Source: Asticcacaulis excentricus CB 48
Lineage (GTDB): Bacteria > Pseudomonadota > Alphaproteobacteria > Caulobacterales > Caulobacteraceae
NCBI RefSeq assembly: GCF_000175215.2
Contig: NC_014816.1
Span: 62,001-126,000 of the forward strand
Length of the DNA: 64,000 bases
Direction: 5' to 3'
This document shows positions 36,656-45,588 of the stretch, piece after piece. The notes under the pieces are model-generated. The model saw nothing but the letters and a program-made list of their open reading frames with translations. It did not search any database and had not been told where the DNA came from. A program made the translations under genes and the position numbers. How positions within the stretch are numbered: position 1 is the stretch's first letter; the number at the start of each line of letters is the position of its first letter.

Positions 36656-37333
36656 ATGTTGTCCGCACTTCCCGTAGATCCGTCCAAATACACTGCCTTC
36701 CTGGGGGCGATGTTCCTGATGGCCATTACCCCGGGACCAGCCAATCTGTTTTGCATCTCAACTGGACTGGGGCGTTCCGCGCCTAAGGTTTTGATGGGGG
36801 TGTTCGGTATCAATACGGCCACACTGATCTGGTTTGTGGCCGCCGCCTTTGGCCTGCACATTCTCATCACCACCCTGCCCATCGTCTTTCACGCGATGAC
36901 GCTCGCGGGTGCCGTCTATCTTTTGTGGATTGCGGTTAAGACCATCCGGGCGCGCAAATCCCACAGCGCGCATGAGCTGGACCTGCCTGAAAATGCGCAG
37001 ACCCTGGCCCGCGAAGGCCTTTGGGCAACGTGGAAGGACGGTTTTATGGTGCAGTTCCTAAACCCCAAGGTCACCCTCTTCTTCACCGCGGTCCTGCCGC
37101 CGTTTCTGGCGCTCGACCGACCTATGGTGACGCAGATGCCGGTCTTTGCCGCCACGGCGATCGGCATGGACGTCATCACCATGACCACCTATGGCCTCAG
37201 TGGGCTGGCCCTGACCCGCTTCCTCAGCCAAGGTCGCAACCGCGAATATTTCGAGGTTTGTGTCGGCGGGCTTCTGGGCCTGATTGCTGTGGTCATACTG
37301 TTGCATAGCGCCGCTGATCTTCTGGGCCAATAA
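36656..37333 (+). CDS. LysE/RhtB-family amino-acid exporter
   Basis: A 225-residue integral membrane protein with about six membrane helices. The N-terminal FLMAITPGPANLFCISTGLGRS motif is the hallmark of LysE-type translocators (TPGPN region). Helix two contains GINTATLIWF and a later helix has FLNPKVTLFF, which is also typical. Substrate cannot be assigned. It stands alone, 166 bp after the phosphoesterase gene. Confidence 0.88.
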   Translation: MLSALPVDPSKYTAFLGAMFLMAITPGPANLFCISTGLGRSAPKVLMGVFGINTATLIWFVAAAFGLHILITTLPIVFHAMTLAGAVYLLWIAVKTIRARKSHSAHELDLPENAQTLAREGLWATWKDGFMVQFLNPKVTLFFTAVLPPFLALDRPMVTQMPVFAATAIGMDVITMTTYGLSGLALTRFLSQGRNREYFEVCVGGLLGLIAVVILLHSAADLLGQ

Positions 37334-37480
37334 GCCCAACTCCGCCACCCGGCCTAGGCCAGCAACAGTGCCACATGGCGTCTACTGTCTGGCTAACCGG
37401 CTGATTAGGTTTGGACTGACCGGAAAAGTGCCCCTCGAAGCGCTTGGAGCGTCAACCACAATCAGCAAAAAGGTGACGAG

Positions 37481-38140
37481 ATGAAAAACAAAAACACACT
37501 GGCCATAGGCGGTCTTGGACTGGCTCTGGCCATGGGTTTGACGACCACAGCGTCCGCTCAGGATTTCAAACCTAAGGCCAAGGGACAGTTTATCGTCACA
37601 AGTCGTGTAACCAGCGTCGCTCCGGATGAAACGGGCGACATTCGAACCGCCGCCGGAGCCGATAGCGGTCTGGACGTTAAGGTGGGTGACGACACCATCC
37701 CCAGCCTCGGCTTCACCTATTTTCTTACGGACAATATCGCCGTTGAGGCCATTTTGGGGACATCAAGGCATGAGGTGCGTGCCGTAGGCGGCAACACCAA
37801 TGTGCAGGTTCATTCGACCTGGGTTTTGCCGCCGGTTATTGCTGCCCAATACCACTTCAATCCCAAAGGCCGCGTCAGTCCCTACGTGGGGGCCGGGGTC
37901 AATGGCATGATCTTTTACAACAGCAAGGACTATAATGGCTTCAAGGTCGAGCTCGATAACGGTCTTGGCTATGCCCTCCAAGGCGGCGTCGATATCGCCC
38001 TGAAAGGTAACTGGTCGCTGAACGCCGACGTGAAAAAAGTGTGGTTTAGCACGGATGCCAAGATCAATAATGGCGCTTTGAAATCAGAGGTCGATCTCAA
38101 TCCGGTCGTAGCCTCGGTGGGTCTGGCGTACCGGTTTTAG
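37481..38140 (+). CDS. OmpW-family outer membrane protein
   Basis: A 219-residue beta-barrel protein with a signal peptide (LAIGGLGLALAMGLTTTASAQ). It has typical OmpW features: GQFIVTSRVTSVAPDE near the start, LGFTYFLTDNIAVEAILG, an LPPVIAAQYHF strand, YVGAGVNGMIFY, and a terminal strand ending in LAYRF with C-terminal Phe for BAM recognition. OmpW proteins form narrow hydrophobic channels. A GGTGACGAG site precedes the ATG. Confidence 0.92.
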   Translation: MKNKNTLAIGGLGLALAMGLTTTASAQDFKPKAKGQFIVTSRVTSVAPDETGDIRTAAGADSGLDVKVGDDTIPSLGFTYFLTDNIAVEAILGTSRHEVRAVGGNTNVQVHSTWVLPPVIAAQYHFNPKGRVSPYVGAGVNGMIFYNSKDYNGFKVELDNGLGYALQGGVDIALKGNWSLNADVKKVWFSTDAKINNGALKSEVDLNPVVASVGLAYRF

Positions 38141-38269
38141 AGCGAAGTTCGCAAAAGTGTGATCGGTTTTCCGCAAAACACCGCGACAAACAAAGACTGA
38201 GGCCATGCCTTTTCGCTTGATTTCTATGCGGCCTGTGCGACCCTCGTAATCAGGTTTAACAGCGAAGGG

Positions 38270-38350
38270 AGGTGATCCGATGTCTAATCGTCATAGGCCG
38301 AAGATGGCAGATAAGGGGATCACGATCCAGCTTATGGGTTCGGATCGCCT
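38270..38350 (+). promoter_or_regulatory. Self-complementary leader covering a ribosome site
   Basis: The strong Shine-Dalgarno region AGGTGATCCGA (38270-38280) can pair with TCGGATCGCCT (38340-38350), 11 bp with one G-U. Its core GTGATCC can instead pair with GGATCAC at 38317-38323. The two pairings exclude each other and both hide the ribosome site and start codon of the 24-codon frame. The pairing is seen in sequence; a regulatory role is inferred. Confidence 0.4.
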
Positions 38351-38354
38351 TTGA
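38280..38354 (+). CDS. Candidate 24-residue small protein
   Basis: ATG at 38280 follows GGGAGGTGATCCG, a near-perfect Shine-Dalgarno sequence. The frame runs 24 codons (start MSNRHRPKMADKG, end QLMGSDRL) to TGA. A 13-bp terminator hairpin lies 24 bp after the stop, so the frame sits in its own short transcription unit between ompW and ftsK. It may encode a small protein, or the RNA itself may be the product. Confidence 0.35.
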   Translation: MSNRHRPKMADKGITIQLMGSDRL

Positions 38355-38378
38355 GGCCATTACGGCTAAAGACAGGAG

Positions 38379-38412
38379 AGAGGACTGCGTGGCGACACGC
38401 AGTCCTCTTTTC
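38379..38412 (+). terminator. Strong Rho-independent terminator
   Basis: A perfect 13-bp stem, AGAGGACTGCGTG with CACGCAGTCCTCT, closed by a GCGA tetraloop and followed by TTTTC. It ends the short transcription unit carrying the 24-codon frame. A run of ten C (38426-38435) follows before the convergent acidic-protein gene. Confidence 0.88.
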
Positions 38413-38443
38413 ATATTGAGACTTTCCCCCCCCCCTTTCGGGA

Positions 38444-38719
38444 TTACATCCCCGTCGTCTTCTCGATGGTTTCGCTGACATCGTATTCGCGGTCATCATC
38501 CTGACCGCTCAGGGCATCGGCATCAAGATCGGCACCGGTATCCTTATCGAGCGGCGTGAGGTCGTCTTCATCTTCCTCAAGACCTTCCTCATCACTTTCT
38601 TCCCCTTCTGCGGGATCGTCTTCTGCGTCGATATCCGCCTCACCAGGCGTGATCTGCGCGGTTTCGCTAATGGCATTGGCCGGATCGGTATCCGCCGGGA
38701 TTTGGGACTCTTCGGTCAT
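38444..38719 (-). CDS. Small, highly acidic protein of unknown function
   Basis: A 91-residue protein dominated by Asp and Glu (for example GEESDEEGLEEDEDD), with no hydrophobic segment and no recognisable fold, probably disordered. AAGGAG lies 7 bp before the ATG at 38719, an excellent ribosome site, so it is likely expressed. A much longer frame over the same bases, open to 39610, is a shadow of ftsK. It is divergent from ftsK. Confidence 0.7.
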   Translation of the reverse strand: MTEESQIPADTDPANAISETAQITPGEADIDAEDDPAEGEESDEEGLEEDEDDLTPLDKDTGADLDADALSGQDDDREYDVSETIEKTTGM

Positions 38720-38849
38720 AGTCAGGCTCCTTTGAAAAGCAGAGCCTGATCGTTTTGTCCTCAAGGAACGAGCCGGAGGATAGGGCTTCCTCATAAGGAT
38801 TGGCCGCGTCACCGAGGCGATGACTTTTTTAGGTCTTCGTAAACAGGTC

Positions 38850-38885
38850 TTAACCCTTTGCATGCGATTAACCGGGCTTAACCAT
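38850..38885 (+). promoter_or_regulatory. Three TTAACC half-sites before ftsK
   Basis: TTAACC occurs at 38850, 38868 and 38878; the last reads TTAACCAT. CtrA, the cell-cycle regulator of Caulobacterales, binds TTAA-N7-TTAA with TTAACCAT as a common half-site. Here the last two half-sites are spaced by six rather than seven bases, so the match is imperfect. They lie 20-55 bp before the ftsK start. Confidence 0.3.
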
Positions 38886-38905
38886 AAGCCTAGAGACTGC
38901 CCCGC

Positions 38906-41389
38906 ATGAGCACGGTTACCGCCCTCGTCTGGAATCATCTGGAGTCCCGTTTCATCTTTGTCTGGCGTTCGGTGCCGATGGCGCGCTTGCGCGGGGCGCT
39001 GGTGTGCCTTCTGGGTCTGGCGTCGCTGATGGCCTATGCGTCCTATCGGGCGACCGACGCGAGCTGGAATACGGCCAGTGCGGAGCCCGTGCACAATTTT
39101 CTCGGCGGCTTTGGGGCGATTATTGCCGATATTGGCCTGCAGTCCCTTGGGCTGGCGGCGTGGCCAATGGCGGCGCTTATGACGTGGTTCGGTCTGGCGC
39201 GTCTGATGCAGCTTGATCCGGACGAGGGCCGGCGCACCCTGCGTATACATAGCCTTTATGGTGCCCTGTTCGTGCTGATGCTGGCGGCGGCGCTCGCGCC
39301 CTTGCATATGGCCGACGCCAATTCGCCCTCGATCGGCGGCTTCTGGGGTACAGGCACGCACCATCTGCTCAAAAGCCTGTTCGACTTCATGCGCCTGCCC
39401 GGCGGTGAGGTGATCGCCAGCCTGATCTTTGGCGCGGCCGCCTTGTGGGCGTTTAATCAGGCCCTGCGCCTGACGTCTGAGAGCTATGTCCGCGCCGCGG
39501 GTTTCGTTCTGGGCGGTTTCAAGGGTGCGCTGACCGCTTCCGGCCTGCCGGAAAAGGTCAATGCCGCCGTGATGCGCGAGCCCAAAGCGCCCAAGGCCAA
39601 ACGCGGCCAAAAGGCTCCGCAGCCATTCATCGATGAGACCGATTACACGCCAGACGCCATGCCCGAACCGGTGGTCAACAGCCGCGTGCCCGCGACGCCG
39701 GTCTATGATGAAGACGCGCCGCCTTTCGATATAGACGACCTCGACCCAGACTCCGAACTGTCGGCCCCTGTTCCGCGTCAGACCGCTGCGGAACCGAAAA
39801 TCCGCATGGAGGCCCCGCGCCCTAAGCCCTCAGCGCGCGAGCAGGATGAACGTCAGTCGAGCTTTGAGTTCCTCAAGCCGGGCAATTTCCGGCTGCCCGA
39901 GCTTTCCATTCTCGCCAAACCCAAACCTCGCGCGGCTGGCTATGACGAGGCGGCCCTGCGCCAAAACGCCCGTATGCTGGAAAGCGTGCTGGCCGAATTC
40001 GGCGTTAAGGGTGTCATCGACCAGATTCGCCCTGGCCCGGTCGTCACCCTCTATGAACTGGCCCCGGCGGCCGGGGTGAAAGGCGCACGCGTCGTGGCGC
40101 TGGCTGATGATATTGCCCGCAACATGTCGGCGCGCTCCTGCCGTGTCTCCATCGTGCAGGGCCGCAACGCCATAGGGATCGAACTGCCCAATGCCGTTCG
40201 CGAAACGGTTTACCTGCGTGATATGCTCGCTTCGGCCGAGTTCGAAAAATCGAGCCACATCCTGCCGATGGTACTGGGGGAAAATATCGGCGGTGAACCC
40301 TACGTCACCGACCTCGCCAAGATGCCGCACCTTTTGATCGCCGGGACCACGGGCTCGGGTAAGTCGGTCGGCGTCAACGCCATGATCCTGTCGATCCTCT
40401 ACCGGCTTGACCCGGAACAGTGCAAGTTCATCATGATCGACCCTAAGATGCTGGAACTGTCGGTCTATGACGGCATCCCGCACCTGATCGCTCCTGTTGT
40501 GACCGACCCCAAAAAGGCCGTCGTCGCGCTGAAATGGGTCGTCAAGGAGATGGAAGACCGATATCGTCGCATGTCGAAGATCGGCGTGCGCAATGTGGCT
40601 TCTTTCAACGAACGCGCCAAGGCTACTGCCGCCGAAGGTAAGAACTTTATCCGCAAGGTCCAGACCGGCTTTGACGAAATGGGTCAGCCCATCTTCGAGA
40701 TCGAGGAAATGGTGCCGGAGCCCATGCCCTATATCGTCGTGATCATCGACGAGGTCGCCGACCTGATGATGGTGGCGGGCAAGGACATCGAAGGCGCGGT
40801 TCAGCGTCTGGCGCAGATGGCGCGCGCGGCGGGTATCCACCTGATCATGGCCACGCAGCGCCCGTCGGTCGATGTCATCACCGGCACAATTAAGGCTAAC
40901 TTCCCGACGCGCATCTCCTTCCAGGTGACGTCCAAGATCGACTCGCGCACCATCCTAGGCGAGCAAGGCGCCGAGCAACTGCTCGGTCAAGGCGACATGC
41001 TATACATGGCGGGCGGCGGGCGCATCACCCGCCTGCACGGGCCGTTCGTCGCCGACTCCGAGGTCGAGGCCGTGGCCGAATATCTGCGCTCGCAAGGCTC
41101 GCCCAACTACCTCGAAGACATCACCGCCGGTGGCGACGATGACGGCGACAGCGAGTCTGGCGGCTTTGGGGGTGAAGGCGGCGGCTCGGGCGACGATCTC
41201 TACGACAAGGCCGTCTATTACGTTACCATCGACCGTAAGGCGTCGACCTCCTACATCCAGCGGAAACTGCAAATCGGCTATAACCGTGCCGCTTCTCTGA
41301 TGGAAAAGATGGAACAGGAGGGCGTCGTAGGCCCCGCTAACCACGTCGGCAAACGCGACATTCTGGTCGGCCCACCGCCGGGGATTTGA
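38906..41389 (+). CDS. ftsK: DNA translocase FtsK
   Basis: Division-septum DNA pump of 827 residues that clears and resolves chromosome termini. The N-terminal fifth has about four membrane helices (residues ~30-200). A Pro/acidic linker follows, and then the RecA-like motor with Walker A IAGTTGSGKSVGVN (about residue 480), VVIIDEVADLMMV and MATQRPSVDVITG. The C-terminal gamma winged-helix (TSYIQRKLQIGYNRAASLMEKME) reads KOPS-type sequences and activates XerCD. Complete. Confidence 0.97.
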   Translation: MSTVTALVWNHLESRFIFVWRSVPMARLRGALVCLLGLASLMAYASYRATDASWNTASAEPVHNFLGGFGAIIADIGLQSLGLAAWPMAALMTWFGLARLMQLDPDEGRRTLRIHSLYGALFVLMLAAALAPLHMADANSPSIGGFWGTGTHHLLKSLFDFMRLPGGEVIASLIFGAAALWAFNQALRLTSESYVRAAGFVLGGFKGALTASGLPEKVNAAVMREPKAPKAKRGQKAPQPFIDETDYTPDAMPEPVVNSRVPATPVYDEDAPPFDIDDLDPDSELSAPVPRQTAAEPKIRMEAPRPKPSAREQDERQSSFEFLKPGNFRLPELSILAKPKPRAAGYDEAALRQNARMLESVLAEFGVKGVIDQIRPGPVVTLYELAPAAGVKGARVVALADDIARNMSARSCRVSIVQGRNAIGIELPNAVRETVYLRDMLASAEFEKSSHILPMVLGENIGGEPYVTDLAKMPHLLIAGTTGSGKSVGVNAMILSILYRLDPEQCKFIMIDPKMLELSVYDGIPHLIAPVVTDPKKAVVALKWVVKEMEDRYRRMSKIGVRNVASFNERAKATAAEGKNFIRKVQTGFDEMGQPIFEIEEMVPEPMPYIVVIIDEVADLMMVAGKDIEGAVQRLAQMARAAGIHLIMATQRPSVDVITGTIKANFPTRISFQVTSKIDSRTILGEQGAEQLLGQGDMLYMAGGGRITRLHGPFVADSEVEAVAEYLRSQGSPNYLEDITAGGDDDGDSESGGFGGEGGGSGDDLYDKAVYYVTIDRKASTSYIQRKLQIGYNRAASLMEKMEQEGVVGPANHVGKRDILVGPPPGI

Positions 41390-41443
41390 TGGACTTCGCA
41401 GGGCAGAGGCAATGCCCCTGCACCTGCACGTCAAAACGAAGTC

Positions 41444-43069
41444 TTATCCTGAGATCGCGTCGATGATCTGATCGACCACGGTGCGGACCTGGGCGGCATC
41501 GTCGCCTTCGGCCATGACGCGGATCAGAGGTTCAGTGCCCGACGGCCGCACCAGCACACGGCCGGTGCCTTTCAGAGTCGCTTCACCATCGGCAATGGCC
41601 TGCTTGACGTCCGCACGGTTCAACGGGCTTTCGCCGGTAAAGCGTACATTCTTCAGCAATTGCGGCACTGGCTCAAACTGGCGCGCCAGCTCGCTCATCG
41701 GGCGACCGCCTTCGACCAGAACGGCCAGCACCTGAAGCGCAGCGATCAGACCATCACCCGTCGTCGCGTGGTCGAGCATAATGACGTGCCCTGACTGTTC
41801 GCCGCCCAGATTGAAGCCGCCTTCGCGCATTTTTTCCATCACATAGCGATCGCCGACCTTGGTGCGCTCAAGCTTCAGGCCCTTTGAGGTCATCAGACGC
41901 TCAAGCCCCAGATTCGACATCACCGTGGCCACCAGACCACCGCCCTTCAGCTGACCCTTGGCGGCCAGACTGGTAGCGATAATGGCCATTATCTGATCAC
42001 CATCGACAAGGGTGCCCTTTTCATCGCAGATGACCAAACGGTCTGCGTCACCATCCAGCGCAATACCGATATCAGCACGCAGCTCCTTGACCTTTTCGGC
42101 CATGGCCTGCGGCTGGGTCGAGCCGCACTTCTCATTGATGTTCATGCCGTCAGGCGATACACCCAGGCAGAAGATTTCTGCACCCAGCTCATAAAGCGTG
42201 GTCGGGGCCACTTTGTAGGCCGCGCCGTTGGCGCAGTCGATAACGATGCGCAGCCCTTTGAGCAGCAGGTTCTTGGGGAAGGTCGCCTTGGCGATTTCCA
42301 CATAGCGATACTGCGCATCATCGACGCGCTGCACACGACCGAGATGTTGTGGATCGGCAATGCCGTCGAGAATATTGCCGTCCATGCGCGCTTCGATGGC
42401 CAGCTCCACCTCGTCCGACAGCTTGTAGCCATCCGGCCCGAACAGCTTGATGCCGTTATCGTAGTAGGGGTTATGCGAGGCCGAGATCATCACACCCAGA
42501 TCGGCGCGCATTGAGCGCGTCATCATGGCCACGCCCGGGGTTGGCAGCGGGCCGAACAGGCGCACATCCATACCGACCGAAGTAAAACCTGCCACCAGCG
42601 CCGGCTCGATCATATAGCCCGACAGACGCGTATCCTTGCCAATCACCGCCAGATGCCGGCGATTGTCCGAAGACATAAACATTTTGCCCGCAGCCATACC
42701 GACGCGATAGGCGACTTCGGCAGTCATGGGGAAGCTGTTGACACGGCCCCGGATGCCATCGGTGCCGAAATATTTGCGCGTACGGTTCAGTGTGCTCATG
42801 TGCGAAGCCATCAGGTCGTTAGGGTTTTTGATCGGGTTAAAGCCATAGAGGGCCAAAGTGTCACGAAAACTGGCCATGCGAGCGGTCGTCAGGGCGACAA
42901 ACGCCGCCTCAAGCTTATCAACGGTTTCGGCGCGAGGGGCCTTCGTCTGACCACTCAGCGCGCGAAACAGCGAAGACGGCGCAATGCCCGCTGCCTCGGC
43001 TACATCCTTAATGGAAATGCCCGTCGCCCCCAGCGCCGCCTGTAGCTTTTCCCACTTGTTTTCACTCAT
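41444..43069 (-). CDS. glmM: Phosphoglucosamine mutase GlmM with N-terminal helix-turn-helix extension
   Basis: GlmM interconverts glucosamine-6-phosphate and glucosamine-1-phosphate for UDP-GlcNAc synthesis. The catalytic part starts near residue 91 (MSTLNRTRKYFGTDGIRG) and has the phosphoserine loop VMISASHNPYYDNG, the metal loop LDGDADR, GEQSGH and RPSGTEPLIRVM. Unusually, about 90 extra residues precede it in the same uninterrupted frame, with an HTH-like segment SIKDVAEAAGIAPSSLFRALSG. No ribosome site precedes the internal ATG at 42799, so a fused 541-residue product from 43069 is likely. Divergent from glmS, the previous enzyme of the pathway. Confidence 0.9.
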   Translation of the reverse strand: MSENKWEKLQAALGATGISIKDVAEAAGIAPSSLFRALSGQTKAPRAETVDKLEAAFVALTTARMASFRDTLALYGFNPIKNPNDLMASHMSTLNRTRKYFGTDGIRGRVNSFPMTAEVAYRVGMAAGKMFMSSDNRRHLAVIGKDTRLSGYMIEPALVAGFTSVGMDVRLFGPLPTPGVAMMTRSMRADLGVMISASHNPYYDNGIKLFGPDGYKLSDEVELAIEARMDGNILDGIADPQHLGRVQRVDDAQYRYVEIAKATFPKNLLLKGLRIVIDCANGAAYKVAPTTLYELGAEIFCLGVSPDGMNINEKCGSTQPQAMAEKVKELRADIGIALDGDADRLVICDEKGTLVDGDQIMAIIATSLAAKGQLKGGGLVATVMSNLGLERLMTSKGLKLERTKVGDRYVMEKMREGGFNLGGEQSGHVIMLDHATTGDGLIAALQVLAVLVEGGRPMSELARQFEPVPQLLKNVRFTGESPLNRADVKQAIADGEATLKGTGRVLVRPSGTEPLIRVMAEGDDAAQVRTVVDQIIDAISG

Positions 43070-43294
43070 TGGCGAGACTCTGTATCCGGATAGACGTTCG
43101 GTTACAGACCGAAACGCAATGTGTTAATAGCAAATTTACCGCATATTGGACGCGAATGTCTTGAAATACGGTTTTCGTGACCCTTTTAAGGCCAAGGGTT
43201 TAATGCCTTGTGAAATAATTTCATAGCATTTTAAAAATCTCTCTGCTACTCAAAACGCGCAAATAGCCCCTCCCCTTGTTATGGAGCCTTGTCC

Positions 43295-45133
43295 ATGTGC
43301 GGCATTATCGGTGTTATCGGCCTGTCCGAAGCGGCCCCGCGCCTGATCGAAAGCCTGCGTCGCCTAGAGTATCGCGGCTATGATTCCGCTGGTATCGCCG
43401 TCGTTACTGAGACAGGGACGCAACGCCGACGCGCGGCAGGAAAGATCCGTCAGCTGGAGAGCGTGGTTGAAGAGGCTCCGCTGTCGGGTCGCGTCGGTAT
43501 CGGCCATACGCGCTGGGCCACGCACGGTGCGCCGACGGTTGACAACGCGCACCCGCACACATCGGGTCCGGTTACCGTCGTCCACAATGGCATTATCGAG
43601 AATTTTGCTGAGCTGAAGGCCGAACTGATCGCCGGCGGGCACCTATTCAGCTCGGACACCGACACCGAAGTGATCGCGCACCTGTTCGATGCGACGTTGA
43701 AATCCGGCCTCAAGGCCAAAGACGCGTTCAAAGCCGTTCTTGATCGCCTGAACGGAGCCTATGCGCTGGCCATCATCGTAGAGGGCGAAAGCAACACCTT
43801 GTTCGGCGCACGTCGCGGCTCGCCTTTGGTCGTCGGCTGGGGCGAAGGCGAAATGTTCCTGGGCTCCGATGCGCTGGCGGTCGGCCCGTTCACCAACCGC
43901 GTCACTTATCTGGAAGAGGGCGACTGGGTCGTCCTCACCCAGGACGCCGCCGACATCCATGACGCCAAAGGTTTTCGCGTCAACCGCCCCATTACCACCG
44001 TCTCGGCTTCGGCAGCACTGGTGGAAAAAGGCGCCTACCGTCACTTCATGGAAAAGGAAGTGCACGAGCAGCCTGAAAGCGTGCAGCGCACCCTCTCCGC
44101 CTATCTCGATCCGGTGGCCAAGTCAGCGCGTGCCGACATCAAGGCCGCCATAGACTTCAACAGCGTCGCACGCATCCAGATCATCGCCTGCGGCACCGCC
44201 TATTATGCCGGCTGCATCGCCAAATACGCCTTTGAAAAGGTCGCAGGCCTGCCCGTAGATGTCGAAGTGGCCTCTGAATTCCGCTACCGCACACCCGCTA
44301 TGACGCCCGGCACGCTGGGTCTGGCCGTGTCGCAATCGGGGGAAACCGCCGACACGCTGGCAGCGCTGCGTTGGTGCAAAGGCGAGGGTCTGAAAACCGC
44401 CGCTCTCGTCAATGTGCACACCTCGACCATGGCGCGAGAAGCGGATCTGATGTGGCCCACCCACGCCGGGCCGGAAATCGGCGTGGCTTCGACCAAGGCC
44501 TTCACCGCGCAACTGGCCGCCCTTCTGTCTCTGGCGGTCGCCGCCGCCGCGCAACGTGGTCGCATCGACGCCACCGAAGAGGCACGTCTGGTGCAATGCC
44601 TGCTGGAAACCTCCGGCCTGATCGCCGAGGCCCTTCTTATGGACCCGGATGTGCAGCGCATCACCTACGAACTGTCGAAGGCGCGCGACGTCATCTATCT
44701 GGGCCGCGGGGCCATGTATCCGCTGGCGCTGGAAGGCGCGCTAAAGCTCAAGGAAATCTCGTATATTCACGCCGAAGGCTACGCGGCGGGCGAACTCAAG
44801 CACGGCCCCATCGCCCTGATCGACGAGAACACGCCCGTAGTGGTGATTGCGCCGGACGATGAACTGTTTGAAAAGACGGCCTCCAACGTACAGGAAGTCG
44901 CCGCGCGCGGCGGCCGCGTGGTGATGATCACCGACGCCCCACAAAAGGTCCCGTCCCTGTCCGGCGACGCCGCCAAAACGCTGAAAATCGTCAAGGGCCC
45001 GACCTGCGATCCGTTTGTGGCGCCCCTGGTCTATGCGGTGCCGATCCAGCTTCTGGCCTACCATACCGCCGTGCATAAGGGCACAGACGTGGACCAGCCG
45101 CGTAACCTCGCTAAGTCCGTGACGGTGGAATAA
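43295..45133 (+). CDS. glmS: Glutamine-fructose-6-phosphate aminotransferase GlmS
   Basis: First committed enzyme of amino-sugar synthesis, 612 residues. After Met removal the N-terminus is CGIIGVIG, the catalytic cysteine of the glutaminase domain. Further motifs are HTRWATHG, HNGIIENF, the SIS-domain repeats CGTAYYAG and SQSGETADTLAALR, and the C-terminus AKSVTVE. The ATG at 43295 is fixed by the cysteine; the TTG at 43289 is not needed. GGAG lies just upstream. It is divergent from glmM and ends 10 bp before a MITE-like repeat. Confidence 0.98.
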   Translation: MCGIIGVIGLSEAAPRLIESLRRLEYRGYDSAGIAVVTETGTQRRRAAGKIRQLESVVEEAPLSGRVGIGHTRWATHGAPTVDNAHPHTSGPVTVVHNGIIENFAELKAELIAGGHLFSSDTDTEVIAHLFDATLKSGLKAKDAFKAVLDRLNGAYALAIIVEGESNTLFGARRGSPLVVGWGEGEMFLGSDALAVGPFTNRVTYLEEGDWVVLTQDAADIHDAKGFRVNRPITTVSASAALVEKGAYRHFMEKEVHEQPESVQRTLSAYLDPVAKSARADIKAAIDFNSVARIQIIACGTAYYAGCIAKYAFEKVAGLPVDVEVASEFRYRTPAMTPGTLGLAVSQSGETADTLAALRWCKGEGLKTAALVNVHTSTMAREADLMWPTHAGPEIGVASTKAFTAQLAALLSLAVAAAAQRGRIDATEEARLVQCLLETSGLIAEALLMDPDVQRITYELSKARDVIYLGRGAMYPLALEGALKLKEISYIHAEGYAAGELKHGPIALIDENTPVVVIAPDDELFEKTASNVQEVAARGGRVVMITDAPQKVPSLSGDAAKTLKIVKGPTCDPFVAPLVYAVPIQLLAYHTAVHKGTDVDQPRNLAKSVTVE

Positions 45134-45143
45134 GGCGGTAGTC

Positions 45144-45293
45144 TGTTGAGTTTCAACAGAAAATGACCCTATGAACGTTGAGATTTCGTTTCAGGTTGAC
45201 CCTCATTTTGGTGATAAAGTCTTTACATGACCTGGGATGGTTGGGGTCAGTCAGCGGCAAGCCTGCAGGGTCAAGTTTTGGCGAAAATCAACA
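45144..45293 (+). repeat. MITE-like repeat, copy 1 (IS21-type ends)
   Basis: A 150-bp unit starting TGTTGAGTTTC and ending GAAAATCAACA, so its ends are imperfect inverted repeats. TGACCC boxes recur just inside both ends (AAAATGACCCT and GGTTGACCCT on the left; inverted GGGTCA on the right), as in IS21-family termini. It is too short to encode a protein. It is about 90% identical to copy 2 at 46204-46354, in the same orientation. No clear target duplication is seen. Confidence 0.75.
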
Positions 45294-45413
45294 AGAGTAC
45301 GTCAGGGATTAAATTAATGCCGCGCCACGAGCTAATCTATTCTCGATCGATGTGATTGGACTAAATTGGTTTTGAAGGGTAGGGTGAGGCGTTCGCAAGG
45401 ATGGGTTCAATCA

Positions 45414-45572
45414 ATGCCGCAGGAAAAACGTGTCGCCGAAGCAATGGAAGCTATGAACTGGTATTCTGAGAAGAAGCAAACCAGTCAAACCTCTGTGCGC
45501 GAAGCCCTTCGAGCAACCGGTGCGTACACAGCTAAAGGCACTGTTAAGCAGGCACCGAGCGCGAACTCGTAA
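45414..45572 (+). CDS. Small protein upstream of the ART-like gene, possible antitoxin
   Basis: A 52-residue charged protein (PQEKRVAEAMEAMNWYSEKK, then REALRATGAYTAKG). The frame is open to 45366, but the ATG at 45414 gives the compact form; neither start has a strong ribosome site. It ends 16 bp before the ART-like gene on the same strand, so the two look like a two-gene unit. I recognise no family; a partner or antitoxin role is inferred from position and size. Confidence 0.5.
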   Translation: MPQEKRVAEAMEAMNWYSEKKQTSQTSVREALRATGAYTAKGTVKQAPSANS

Positions 45573-45588
45573 TTAAAGTGCGATCAAC

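Noticed and set aside
38720..39610. Long N-terminal extension of the acidic protein
   Set aside because: It is antisense to ftsK. AAGGAG directly before ATG 38719 marks the true start.
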